This document shows positions 11,956 through 22,763 of a DNA stretch of 64,000 nucleotides, one piece after another (the first letter of the stretch is position 1; each line of letters opens with the position of its first letter). A program made the position numbers and the translations under genes. Source of the stretch: Nicotiana tabacum (Eukaryota; Streptophyta; Magnoliopsida; Solanales; Solanaceae); the NCBI RefSeq assembly GCF_000715075.1, contig NC_134103.1:74711519-74775518 (forward strand). Reading direction: 5' to 3'. The notes beneath the pieces were generated by a model. That model was not told the DNA's origin, made no database searches, and saw nothing but the letters and a program-made list of their open reading frames with translations.

Positions 11956-12644
11956 TGTTTGCCCAAAAAGTGTAACTTTCGGCAAAACTATTATATTTAT
12001 GTAATAATGGGTTAAATCTAGTTAAACATAATAACTCTAGATGCCAATCTTAAAAACGTGTGGGATATGAGGGTAGATCCCATAAATGGTTGATAACAAT
12101 AAATACAAAATATTCTTAAAGTGTGAGCAATAATGGAGATGTAACTAGCAATAAATAATAATAAATTACATTTAAGCAAATATGAGGAATGATTCACCCA
12201 ATAATGGATGGATTGGACGAATATTTCTCCGACAATGATGAATGACAGATAGATCTAAGATTTACTTAATCAATCCTCGGATCCGGTGGAAAGGTGTGGA
12301 ATAATATGAGCAAGAATCTTGATAAAAAGGTAATCTTTGTATTTTTACCCGAAAGAGAGAATCTTCATCTGAAAAGTATTCTTATCAAATGAATATTACA
12401 TACCCCTATTCCTTTTCTTTTTCCCTTATATATTTGACGCATATCCCTAGTAAACCCTAATAGTACAAGTGCATATTCTCTTTAATATCCAATTTCGAAA
12501 ACTAATCGATGTTGTCCTGTTAACGATGCTCAACCTCGGCCATCACTGCCTTCTTTACCACGAACCTCGCTATCCCGACCCCGACGATTATCTCCCTAAT
12601 AATGCATTACCCTAAATATTTTAGGGCAGATTTTTACCCATACA
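11956..12644 (-). repeat. Element B 5' LTR, 689 bp
   Basis: On the minus strand the LTR begins TGTATGGGTAAAAATC at 12644 and ends GGGCAAACA at 11956, giving the TG...CA termini of an LTR next to the primer-binding region. A TATA candidate (AAATATATAAGG on the minus strand) lies at about 12425-12435. The 3' partner LTR is not in the window, so the right-hand target duplication (beginning AATTC at 12645) cannot be confirmed. Confidence 0.75.
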
Positions 12645-14140
12645 AATTCTCAATAGCCACGAGACTCTAAGAGTGATCTTTTTATCGACGAATGCTCTTA
12701 TTATACTCGTAGTCTCTAAAGAATAAGAACTAACTATGCAGTATCTATATCGACAATTCAAGTATTATATACGGTATTAGTCTAGATCCTTTGTAAGAAC
12801 TACCCGTAATATGGTTTGATGGCAATTTGCGGCGGTGGGGCCTTTTATGGGCTAAATTCGTTTATGATAATGTTGAATGGTGTACCCAAAATATGCGAAA
12901 AAGCGTTTTGGGACCTAGGATTGTGGTCTAAACTTTAAATGTGGGGAGGAGGGTTCTTTAGGGTGGTGGGGTTCAATTGATTAGAAGTACTTGGCTGTTA
13001 GCATTACAGAATCTTCTTGGAATCTCATCATAGTTCAGTGAACACTGTTGGTATTCAAAAAAGCATATGTTTGTGTGGGGCTGCTTTGCAATAATAATCA
13101 TGTGGGCGTAGTGAGATTGTCAGAAAATTATTTTTATTTTTAATTTTGTACGTCAATTTTGGTGTTGTTATGGTCTCCGTCTCCCCCACTTTTTCATTAT
13201 TGCATTACTTCTCTGCTATATTGTTGTGATTTTGTATGTTTGTTTACGGCCGGAAGTCTATCAAAAATAATTATTATGCGTACACAATTTAAAATAAGGC
13301 TGTGTATTTATTATCTTTCTCAGATCACACTTATACAATTATATTTGATTTATTATTATTGTTGTTAATTTTTATTTTTATAGGTAAGGGATCTGAAAAT
13401 AAAATATAAAAGACGTTGAACTATTTCCTTTTGAATTTTGCATGATAAAATATTTTTCCACTTAGTAGATTAGTAAATTTGAAAAATTGTGTGATTAAAA
13501 TAAAAGAAAACCATGTGGTAGGGAAAAAGGAAGATTAACAAGCTGTGTGGTGTTGATCTGTCCAATCTTGAACAAAGTTTATTTTATTGTCTTGTATGAA
13601 ACACGATACAATAACAAATTTGTATTTTTATGCAATATTTCGATAAAAGATTCCATTAAAAATATTAGAGACCTTTGAGAAAGAGCAGGTAGAGAAAAAA
13701 GGGAAGGAAAATCTTTTCATATTGTGATGGTTTCTTAAACAAATACCTCCAACTAAAGGGAAGTCTTTTCCAAAACGAATACATCCAACTAACTGCCCCA
13801 TTGTACTTGGCCTTTCTTCTTTCTTTTTACCTTTTTCTTGTTTGTCCACAAATCAATAAAATGATTTAGAGTTATCATGTCATCGAATCCTAAAGATCTT
13901 CTGGACAAGATTTATACATGGGTGAACCTAGGATTTAAATGTTGTACGTGTACTTTTTCATTCTACCAAAATTTACTTTGTATATATATATATATATATA
14001 TATAAATTTTGTCGAACTTTACAATATAAGTCGGCCTCTAGATTTATGGGCCTTTTTAGTTTGGCAGTGGGTGAGATTTTCGCCCATTGTTCCTTTATGT
14101 ATCAAACTGTTTAATAAATAATTTTTTTTTTATTTTCTTA
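12645..14140. other. Intergenic DNA, no gene seen
   Basis: AT-rich sequence between element B and the NDUFB9 gene. I see a TA dinucleotide microsatellite at about 13981-14003. Short open frames here have no recognisable domain and look like chance. Confidence 0.5.
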
Positions 14141-14221
14141 TACTAGGTAAGGGTAAGGTATATGCACACCTAGATCTCACATGTGAGATTTAACTGGGTT
14201 TCTTGTTGTTATTGTTGTTGT
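14141..14221 (+). repeat. TS-type SINE 3' fragment, diverged
   Basis: The segment GGTAAGGGTAAGGTATATGC, the GTGAGATT block and a TTG-repeat tail match the 3' half of tobacco TS SINEs in plus orientation, with several substitutions and no tRNA-related head. Confidence 0.55.
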
Positions 14222-14544
14222 ATGTATACGTGTGTAGAGAGTATAAGATAAGATTCCATATAAGGTTGTGGTTCTTGTCATCACCTTTTCTTAAATCAAA
14301 TATTGTTGAGAATATGTGGCAGCTGGAGATTGTTGCAATTTAAATGTGTGATTGTGCATAAAAATGCCATTCTTTAAGATGGATTTGGCTGGTGGGAATG
14401 CCAGCTCTTTTGAGGAAAGGACTAAATAGGTCAGATCCAAAATACAAGGAATTACAGATGAGAAGGTGCTGGTGGTGGTATGATTAGGAAGTTTGCTTTT
14501 CAAGTAGCTAAAGGGCAGTTTTTTTGGAAATTTTCCGATCAAAC

Positions 14545-14735
14545 CCGCGGTCGCTGTTCTTCGGGTGCACATTGGATAACATATTTACTGTGCAATAGCT
14601 TGCAAATTACACAGGAAATTAACAGCTCGGTACAACGAGCTCTGACTGAGAAGGTTGTTGATGAGGGAAATCGATCCCAAATTTCCCATGTGAAAAACCA
14701 CTCATCTAACCGATTCAGCCGACCCTTCCGGGCTA
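14545..14735 (-). repeat. Possible tRNA-derived SINE
   Basis: Read on the minus strand, the right end has an A-box-like GGCTGAATCGGTTAGATGAG and, downstream, a B-box-like GGGATCGATTTCC, spaced as in a tRNA-derived polymerase III promoter. The body ends near GTGCACCCGAAGAACAGC. It resembles a repeat I remember from Solanaceae genomes but I cannot name the family. No target duplication was found. Confidence 0.4.
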
Positions 14736-15048
14736 AAGGGCAGTTGCTCATGTTGAGTTATTGCAACTTGGGGTCTCACAACTTGATAATATAATGCTAA
14801 ATAAGGTGAATGTTGAGAAGTTTTTAGTTTTTGTGGAATATTTTATTTTGTCTTCTAGTTGGAAGAGAGAAGCCAAAACAAGAAACAACTGGCACAAAAG
14901 TCCAAGATAAACTTTCTATTCGATTTGCTATGCTTATGCAAGTGAAAAGGTTGTGTTCTGATTCTATCTAATCTAGAACTTGTTGAAACACGGTATTTGG
15001 CAACTCATGGATACTGAAGAGACCCAATTGTCAAGAAGTAAATATGTA

Positions 15049-15465
15049 CTCCCTCCGTTTTAAAAAAAGTTATCTGCACAAACTTTAATAAAAAAAAAAA
15101 GACTTTTAAAATATGTGATCTTAAATAAGTCATAGGGGTATTATTACTTTTAACCCGCACCAAAAACTATTTACATTCGGTAGCCGAAAAAGTGTACATA
15201 ATATAATTTTTGTTTATAACATACATAATGTGTATATATACAAAAATATGATATTATTTTGAGAGCGGCTATATAATGTCATTTTCCCTAAGCCATAGCA
15301 TTTGTGTGGCTGTAAAACTTTTAAAATTTGTGGTCTGAAACTTGACATATCACTTGTATCATGTATGACTATAAATACTTTTTATTAAGAAAATATTGAA
15401 AGATGTCAATCTTTTTGAAACGGACTAATAAGAAAATAGTGTCAATTTTTTTGAGATAGAGGTAG
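15049..15465. mobile_element. Stowaway-like MITE split by a smaller insertion
   Basis: Left terminus CTCCCTCCGTTTT is preceded by TA at 15047-15048; the right terminus read on the minus strand is CTACCTCTATCTC, followed by TA at 15466-15467. These are typical Stowaway (Tc1/mariner) ends with a TA target duplication. The interior matches common plant Stowaway sequence except for a 154-bp block at 15135-15288, listed separately. No coding capacity. Confidence 0.7.
15135..15288. mobile_element. Small MITE nested in the Stowaway element
   Basis: The block starts GGGGTATTATTAC and ends CATTTTCCC, giving short inverted ends. It is flanked by TAAGTCATA (15126-15134) and TAAGCCATA (15289-15297), a 9-bp direct repeat with one mismatch. 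A 9-bp duplication suggests a Mutator-type MITE, but the terminal repeats are too short to be sure. Confidence 0.5.
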
Positions 15466-15469
15466 TAAT

Positions 15470-16500
15470 AATTTTCAAAATGAAAATGACAAGTTGGTGT
15501 AGAGTAGGGAATAGTAGCTTTTTTTCTTTTCTTTTTCAATTGGTTGAATATACGACCTACATTTGGTTCAAGGTATTTTCTCTCTATATTTCTTCATAAA
15601 AGCAAGGGTTTTTTCAAGATTATTTTTAATCGATTTCAACTCAACTATTTTATCAACAAACCGACCAATGATTCCCACGGAAAAGACGAATTTTAGATAG
15701 AGGAGGTGGATAAGAGTAGGTGGTTTTAGGTAGGGAGAATATTAAGAAGACAATTTGGAGAAGAATTGAGTTATGTATTTGACTGATTGTTTGATGAAAT
15801 AAACGTTGATTATGCTTTTGGGTCATGTTATAGCAAGTTGATTGATTTTGACAATTCGCCCGTATTCCTAGTTTCAAAAATGTTGACCAAATCTCTCAAT
15901 TACCAAAAACGTTGATTTTGACTTCCTTTCAGTTCTTCTTTCTGTCTCCCTCCTACCCAACCTCCTCTCCAAGAAATAGTGCCCCCTCTTATTATTTGGC
16001 GGCAAACGGGCAGGTCGGGTTTTTTCTATATTTAATACAGATAGAAAATATGTTAGTCGACAACAGATAATATGAATATTCATATTATTCATGATTTCTT
16101 AAATATGATCACTTTTAAGAGAAATTCCAGTCTCCCAAATTTGAGGAATCCTCTATTTGGTCTTTTCAAATGTAAAAGTTAAAATTAAGGAACCCCCAAT
16201 TTGATCTTTGCAAATGTAAAAGTTATCCATTTTTTAAAGTGGATAATATAGATCTTATCCATATTTGATCAATTCTTAAAAATTCATTATCCAATTTATT
16301 TTTTAATGAATTATATGGATGCATAACTATTTGTTTTATCCATTTTGCCACCACTAATTATTGTCCTATCATGTACTTTAATCTATTATCTTTATTATGA
16401 AAAGTTTTTTGTAATAATAAATGAAACAGAGATTTGAGACGTGTTTGTGTAAAACGAAATTTGTGTTTAAATAATCAATTTAAAAAGCATTTGAATAACA
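15470..16500. other. Intergenic DNA, no gene seen
   Basis: AT-rich sequence. A short direct repeat sharing CAAATGTAAAAGTTA occurs at about 16168 and 16210. Nothing else recognisable. Confidence 0.4.
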
Positions 16501-16503
16501 ATT

Positions 16504-16729
16504 AGTGTTTGGCCAAACTTTTAAAAAGTATTGTCGAAGTATATTTTTTCTGAAAAGTGTTTTTCAAATAAATGCTTCCGGGGAGAAGCTACTTTTTTCT
16601 GTTTCTGCTTCTACTCAAAAACACTTTTGTTTTGCTTCAAAAAGCTTGGTCAAACAATTAACTTTGAAAAAAAGTATTTTTGACAAAAAAACACTTCTGG
16701 CCAAGAAAAAAGCTTGGCCAAACAGGCTA
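16504..16729. mobile_element. MITE with GTTTGGCCAA inverted ends
   Basis: The left end reads TAGTGTTTGGCCAAACTTTT and the right end on the minus strand reads TAGCCTGTTTGGCCAAGC, so the two ends form an inverted repeat of about 20 bp with a few mismatches. The interior is made of AAAGTG and CACTTTT-like words and would fold back. No coding capacity and no clear target duplication. Confidence 0.55.
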
Positions 16730-17292
16730 GAAGTTGTATCAATTTAATCTTGGTTTGAGTATGGTTCCATGTTTGTCGCCGTCATCAATCCTATACATAC
16801 AAGACAAACATCAAATTTTAATTGAAAATTTGTCTAAACCAACGACAGAAGTGTACCAATGATAATCAAAATATGAGAAAGTGAAAAGCCACATAATCCT
16901 CGCACTTCACTGAGTTTGACTTGATCTCCATGTTTTGACGTTTATTTTTGAAATTTTGCTGTTTGCAGCTGACAATTACTAAACAGGAAAATTAAGGTAA
17001 CCATAGTATGGTGCCAATTCACATTTCGAAACATAAAACTAAAAATCATACCAACTTCGCATTGAGAAGTCTGTGAAGCAGATGGTATCACTCGGAAAAG
17101 AAAGAGACATGATTTGAATGTTCTCACATGCCTGCAACTTCTGAATTTGCTGCACCCAAAAATATAACATGTAAAATCAAAAGGGAGAATTGGTAAGCAA
17201 CTAAGTATACATTCTAATAACTAGAATGATAAAGAATGATTATATTTCCATTACACTGTTGACAATTTATAATGAGTGATATAACCATCATC

Positions 17293-17385
17293 TGAGCCTC
17301 TACTTTCACAAGGTAGGGGGTAAGGTCTGCTACACATTACCCTCCCCAAACCCCACCTGTGGGATTACATTGGGTTTGTTGTTGT
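17293..17385 (+). mobile_element. 5'-truncated TS-type SINE with 16-bp target duplication
   Basis: A 93-bp copy of the TS SINE 3' part ends in GGGTTTGTTGTTGTTG. It is flanked by perfect copies of TGATATAACCATCATC at 17277-17292 and 17386-17401, which fixes both ends. The tRNA-derived head is missing, so this copy was truncated when inserted. It lies 130 bp downstream of the NDUFB9 stop codon. Confidence 0.85.
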
Positions 17386-17516
17386 TGATATAACCATCAT
17401 CAGACAGTACGAGTAAAGTAACTTGCATTTCTAACAAAAGTACAGAACCATTTGAGCAGCAAATATGAAGATACACAGACTTGATTCTACCTTTATTTTA
17501 TAACCACGAGACAGGA

Positions 17517-20500
17517 TCATACTAATTCAGCCTCTTCCTTGCCATAGTCATACACTATCTCAATCTGCATCAAGAACTTATGAATTAGACATATGGAGAA
17601 ACGATAAGCGAGGGCATTGTGATAGCATCCACTCAATACAAGATATTGAGTGGATGTGGCACCTAGTACATGTCTATTAACAAACATATGGTAGCAACTC
17701 AAGCATGAAGAGGCAACATAGAAGTACCAAAACAAAAGCCCAGTGCTTCTTGTAAATAATTGTCATGCCCCGTACGAAATAACACTAGTATATCATTGCA
17801 ATTGATGTGAAATGCAGTAAACACTAAGGCAGAATACTCTTATCAATTTTCTACATGATATATTCTCATAATACATTCATAATAGAGTTTTGCCAATTAA
17901 TATAAAGCTCAAACTTGAAATGGAAAAACTAAATTCATGAAAAATTTCTCTTTCTCGATCAACTATAAGTGTAAGGCAATGTATTGACTACATTGCCATC
18001 TTCTTTAATCGAATCTTTTCCTTTTTCCCATGAATTCTATTAACAGTCATCATTGGTGTACCCAGTCAGAGAATAACAACATTAAAATGCAAGTGTGTCA
18101 AAGACAAAGGTTAAGTTACCGGACTTGTTTCCCAACTGAACGACCCCTAAAAGTCCGCATAACATCATGCCTACTCCCATAAACAAAAAATTGAAATCCT
18201 ACACCACCAACCTTCACAGTTGATGCATGAACCTAGAAAAGTGAAGCTACAATATAGACAGTACACATAATGAGCAAATAAACAGCCAATCACTCAACTT
18301 CAATACGCACCATGGCAAGAAAGAAAATTAAAAAGATATTGATGTACTGTTGGTATCCATATTCAGCTCACAGTAGGGCTGTGCATAATTTGGTAAATAC
18401 CGAATTACCATACCAAACCGAAAATTTTGATATTTTGGCATTAGGTATTCGATATTTTGGTATTTGGTTTAAGTTTTAAAAAATATTGGTATTAGGTATG
18501 GCATTTGGTATTTTAAAATGAAATACCGAAATACCGATACCATACCGAAATATATATTATATTACACAATACATATATTATTAATTATAACATAAATATA
18601 AAAATCTAAAATTTTACTTTCCTTTATTTTCTAAGTTCATCAATTAACTCTAAGCAAGTAACAAGACATTTCTAATGATCAAATCTATTCTTTTATATAC
18701 ATTTTTCTCTCTCTGGGTTGATATTTGCTAGTTTTGGACAAAACTTTTGTCAAGAAATATTTTTACTTTTGTACTTTTGAGTACTTTAATTTAGAATATT
18801 ACAGTCTATAACTCTATGCACTAGTTAGTATTCAAACCGAATAAACCGAAATTACCAAAACGAATAAACCGAAACCGAAAGGAGAAAAACCGAACCATAC
18901 CGAATTTAATTAGGTAGGGTATTGGTATTGCATTTTAAGAAACCGAATAACGAAAATACCGAACCGAAATATCTAAATACCGTACCGTACAGACCGACGA
19001 ACACGCCTAGCTCACAGTACTAAATAGAAGTTGAAAAATATGGTATTGGTAGAAATTTACAAGGAGGATAGCAGGAAACAACTCAAGCAACCGGTTAATT
19101 AATAAATGAGAGAGGGTGCACAATGCAAATAAACTTCTAAACAGATTACCCCTTCTGGCGGTACAGGGTTTCTGTTGAACTTGGAACCACCAGGAGCCCA
19201 TGGAACTGCTCATCAAAGCAAAGAAGAACAAGATACTGTTAAAAGTCCAGAATAGTAGTAAGAGTTGCTGAGAGATTTTCTCCGTCCAATTTTACTTGAT
19301 AAAAAGACAAAGAAGTTTCTGTCCAAGACAATCGAAATGAACATGTGAGCGTCAACAAATTAAAGTTACTTTTTTCGGTTTAAAATATAATCTAACCCAA
19401 CAATATCTGACTTTATGCTTCTCTTCCTTTAGTATCGATATACTAGTAAATGTGTAAAGATAGTTTTACGGCTGTTAACAAATAAAACATTGTAATAAGG
19501 AAGAAAATCAGATAGTCCATCAAGGAAAAGTACATTGCAAGCAAGACAAGAATTTAGGAAACCTCTAATTAGTTAGCATCTTATAAGCAGAAATCTTAAA
19601 AACTATCCACTTCTAAACATATAACTTTCTGCCAGAAATATAGTCTTGGTTATAAAAAAAATTGCAGTCTTTTCCTCATAATTTAGAAAAGTTATCCTCC
19701 CAGTAACCAAACATCAACGACCTCCAACTGTTGGAAGCATGTCACATAAAAAGGGCAAACAAGCAGATTTGGACAGTCCTATGCAAGCACAAACTTAAGG
19801 AAATGATTCGAGTTGAAAACTTATTCCCCATATACTCTCAGTCTCTTAGATGCCATATATCTATGGAATTTACTTCATAGGGAAAAAATCCAACTTGCGA
19901 CACGAATTAAGAGCTCGCAAAGGAATTTACCAATGTAGGGATCAGGGTGCCGCCACTTATTATAGCTTGCATCGCCATCAGCTATAAGTCTATCAATAGT
20001 TTCAACATCTTCCTGGATGTCAACAGAGTGAACAAAAAGAGAATATCAAATTATAGATACAAGTGCCGTCAGAATAGTAAAGTCTTTCAGTTGCACTAAT
20101 GAATGCCACTCTTGCTTATCCGTTTGACCATGAAATCAGCTAATATTAAGACAAGCAAGTAGATTCATTTGTTTCCGTCCTGGACAACATTTTCTTTCAT
20201 TATAAAAGTTTCTGAATACAACAACAACAACAACAACAACAACCCAGTATAATCCCACTAGTGGGGTCTGGGGAGGGTAGTGTGTACGCAGACCTTACCC
20301 CTACCCTGGGGTAGAGAGGCTGTTTCCGATAGACCCTCGGCTCCCTCCCTCCAAGAACTCCCCACCATGCTCTTGGGGTGACTCGAACTCACAACCTCTT
20401 GGTTGGAAGTGGAGGGTGCTTACCACTAGAGCAGTCCACTCTTGTCATTCTGAATAAAGATTTGAAAATAGTAAAACTAAAGCAGATGACTGATTTCTTT

Positions 20501-21644
20501 TCATTATGTCATACTTCACATGGAGAAATCAGTTCATATAACAATAAGGACATATACATTTTTTCCATTTAAATAAGTAAAAAGAAGCTATAGCCTTAAT
20601 TCCTACATTGAGCTGAAGCAAGTTGCTTACCACCAAAACCCGGTATTTTTAGCACACAAACGCGTAAAAAGAGAACTAACAAGCTGATAGACAAGATTTT
20701 TTCACATGGACTGGTCACATTATATGACAATAAGGACATAAGTGTGTTTGATAGAAGCAAGATATTCTCATTTTCTACTGATTTACTACCAGAAAATATT
20801 TTCCACCAATAGCAGAAAATAACTTTCGCAGAACATTTCCCTTCAAGAATATCCCAACTCTCCATATCACTTGTTTCAAACAACACTAAGACATATTTGT
20901 AATCTTTTATACTCAAGAAATTAAGCAAATAACTATCCTCGTACTCTTTCCGTTCACCTTGTATGAGTATCAAATGGCACTTACTCTGAGAATCAACTGT
21001 CAACTTACTTCATAGTTTATACCCAATCAAACCCCGAAAAATAACGCGGAAAATGATTTTTCAAGGTAAACATTTTACTCCATTCCAAATTCTATGGGTC
21101 CGTCTTTCTTCTTTGATATGTAAAAAATTAAAGATATAGACCTTACTTCCTACAATGAGCTTAAACAAATTTATTTCTAACAAAAAATTACAACTTTTGC
21201 CATATAAATGGTAATATAACATGTGAAAAATCATAAAACATCGATTTACTGGAAAAATAAATTTAAAAAAATGAAGGAGAATGAGCTCAAACCACGTGTT
21301 TGTATAACATGTCAAAAATCATAAAACATCGATTTACTGGAAAAATAAATTTTAAAAATATGAAGGAGAATGAGGTCAAACCACGTGTTTGTTGGCCTCG
21401 AACCTCTCCCTGAGCGCATCGGCCTAAAACAAAAGGCAGAGAAAATTAACACCTTAATTAGAAAGGCGATGATATGAAGAAATGTGGAGATCGAATCAAT
21501 GATAGAGATTACATCAGAATAAAAGAGGTGACGATGAACGGCCCAATTGAGAGTGTCTCTGAGAGCACGCCTGTAGAGGATCCGAACTCTCTCCTTCTGT
21601 GCTGCTCTTCGCGCTACGTACCAAGCTGCTGCTACTCCGCTCAT
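17517..21644 (-). CDS. NADH dehydrogenase (complex I) subunit NDUFB9/B22, LYR family, five exons
   Basis: Accessory subunit of mitochondrial complex I membrane arm; LYR proteins usually contact the mitochondrial acyl carrier protein. Exons on the minus strand: 21513-21644, 21382-21423, 19931-20012, 19150-19205, 17517-17564. All introns are GT-AG and phases agree, giving 119 residues, the usual length for plant B22. The LYR motif is at residues 23-25 (ILYRRALRDTLNW). Exon 3 encodes IDRLIADGDASYNKWRHPDP, exon 4 PWAPGGSKFNRNPVPPEG, and exon 5 the end IEIVYDYGKEE. These match the plant family from memory. Introns hold a TS SINE (intron 2), a hAT MITE and a 13-bp hairpin (intron 4), and an 88-bp tandem duplication covering the exon 2 donor. 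The reading frame is intact, so the gene is probably functional. Confidence 0.93.
17626..17656. repeat. 13-bp perfect inverted repeat in NDUFB9 intron 4
   Basis: Arms CATCCACTCAATA (17626-17638) and TATTGAGTGGATG (17644-17656) surround a 5-nt loop. It lies 62 bp upstream of exon 5 in transcript direction, so the transcript could fold near the 3' splice site. May be a chance or MITE-derived palindrome. Confidence 0.75.
18374..19009. mobile_element. hAT-like MITE with 8-bp target duplication in NDUFB9 intron 4
   Basis: The 636-bp unit is flanked by perfect GCTCACAG copies at 18366-18373 and 19010-19017, the 8-bp target duplication of the hAT superfamily. Ends are TAGGGCTGTGCAT and, on the minus strand, TAGGCGTGTTCGT, an imperfect terminal inverted repeat. 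The outer 150 bp on both sides are filled with words such as ATACCGAA and TTCGGTAT in opposite orientation. No transposase frame, so it is non-autonomous. It ends 133 bp from exon 4 (downstream in transcript direction) and does not touch splice sites. Confidence 0.85.
20219..20447 (-). mobile_element. Full-length TS-type SINE in NDUFB9 intron 2
   Basis: On the minus strand it starts with a tRNA-like head: A-box-like TGCTCTAGTGGTAAGCA and B-box-like GAGTTCGAGTCACC, the internal polymerase III promoter. It continues through the TS body and ends in a GTTGTTGTTG tail at 20219. Flanking TTCTGAATA copies at 20210-20218 and 20448-20456 form a 9-bp target duplication and set the length at 229 bp. It is in the same orientation as the host gene. 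Confidence 0.88.
21217..21392 (-). repeat. 88-bp tandem duplication spanning the NDUFB9 exon 2 donor
   Basis: Two copies, 21217-21304 and 21305-21392, differ at a few positions. Both contain the exon-2 end CACGTG followed on the minus strand by GTTTGA, so the intron holds a second copy of the splice donor plus about 11 nt of exon 2. The intact exon 2 is 21382-21423; the other copy lacks an acceptor. Confidence 0.85.
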
Positions 21645-21958
21645 CGCTTCTCTCTCTCCTAAATCTCCCCCTGTTCACAGCCTGCTCTCCGTTTCTTCTC
21701 TTTGCTTTGAATTTCCCCAAATCATGTAAGCTTGGGCTTACGACGTCGTTTTGATCCTAGTTTTTCTTTTTCATAAGTGAGTCAATTTTGCAAAAAAAAA
21801 CAACAAAAAATTACCTTTTTTTATATGTTCTGTTAAAACATGCTTGTGTCAAGTTAGGTTGTCTATATATTTTGCCCTTTGGGGTACGATTATTTTTCGG
21901 ACCCCATGTGAATACATGATACTTTGTGCACCGGGCTCCTACTTTATTAAGATTCAAA

Positions 21959-22166
21959 TTATTCCCCTGTCACAATTTATGTGAATTTAAAAAGAAATCA
22001 AAACTTTTAAAACTTGTGGTTGAAATAAGTCATAGATATTTGTGTATTCTCGTTAAATATGAAATTGAAAGCTTAAAGTTAAATTATTTTAAATATAAAA
22101 AATTATAATTCTTTTTGCGGTAACTAAAAAGGAAAGAATAACACATAAATTGAGATTGAGGGAGCA
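21959..22166. mobile_element. Stowaway-like MITE, diverged
   Basis: Left side reads TCCCCTGTCACAATTTATGT and the right end reads CACATAAATTGAGATTGAGG, the inverted end sequence of a common plant Stowaway family. It lies between the NDUFB9 5' end and the aldolase 3' end. Boundaries are approximate and no TA duplication can be assigned with certainty. Confidence 0.5.
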
Positions 22167-22763
22167 CCGTAGAGGCATGCCGTTAAATTGTAGCTTTAGG
22201 TTTAATTGTTTTTTCCCGTTTTATGAAGTGCCTTTGAGCGATTATTTTTTGTCTCTCGATCGGTCCTTTCACTAAACGCATAATAGGGGTAAAAATTTAT
22301 TTATATTTGCTTGGTTTGAGATAAACAACATGTGCACATAAATTTTTGCCCGGAATATAATATAGTTCCCCTATTTTGTAGTAAATGATAAGTTGTCCGT
22401 TATATGACTCTTGTTCATTGAACTCTTCTTCAAGCTTTGTATTCAATGAAAAAGGTATTATTAGTTCAGAAATTAAACCAACCAAGGTTATCTTAGCACA
22501 ACTAGAAAACTGATTCGGGCTCAAACATTGTAGGAAACTGTTCCACCAGTAGTGTTTGATTCATTAATAAAATACTACTTAGTACTAGTAATTTTAATCA
22601 GCAAGAAAATAGTAAGGTAGTTAAATAGTACAAATAATCAATCATATCAAAAATACTCTTCTCCATAGCTATATACTGATTACATTTTGCATTCCTCTGC
22701 TACACTATAGTGTATAATCAACCAGCTTATTTTCACTTGTTCGTGTTCAAGACTTTGATGCCC

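Larger units (their letters stand above)
9359..12644 (-). mobile_element. Element B: Ty3/gypsy retrotransposon, 5' part (LTR, gag, protease, RT start)
   Basis: Minus-strand order is LTR (11956-12644), primer-binding region, gag, protease remnant, and the first residues of the RT region (MPGFPKEIATHKLN at about 9380-9440). Coding sequence stops abruptly at 9358/9359, where the LTR of element A begins, so B was interrupted in its RT. The remaining RT, RNase H, integrase and 3' LTR should lie left of the window beyond element A. The gag and protease resemble Tat-like elements common in tobacco, from memory of the family. Confidence 0.8.

Noticed and set aside
13628..13849. 73-codon minus-strand frame in intergenic DNA
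   Set aside because: Low-complexity Lys-rich start, no domain, no context suggesting a gene.
20378..20572. 64-codon plus-strand frame beginning MTRTHNLLVGSGG
   Set aside because: Produced by antisense reading of the TS SINE head; not a gene.
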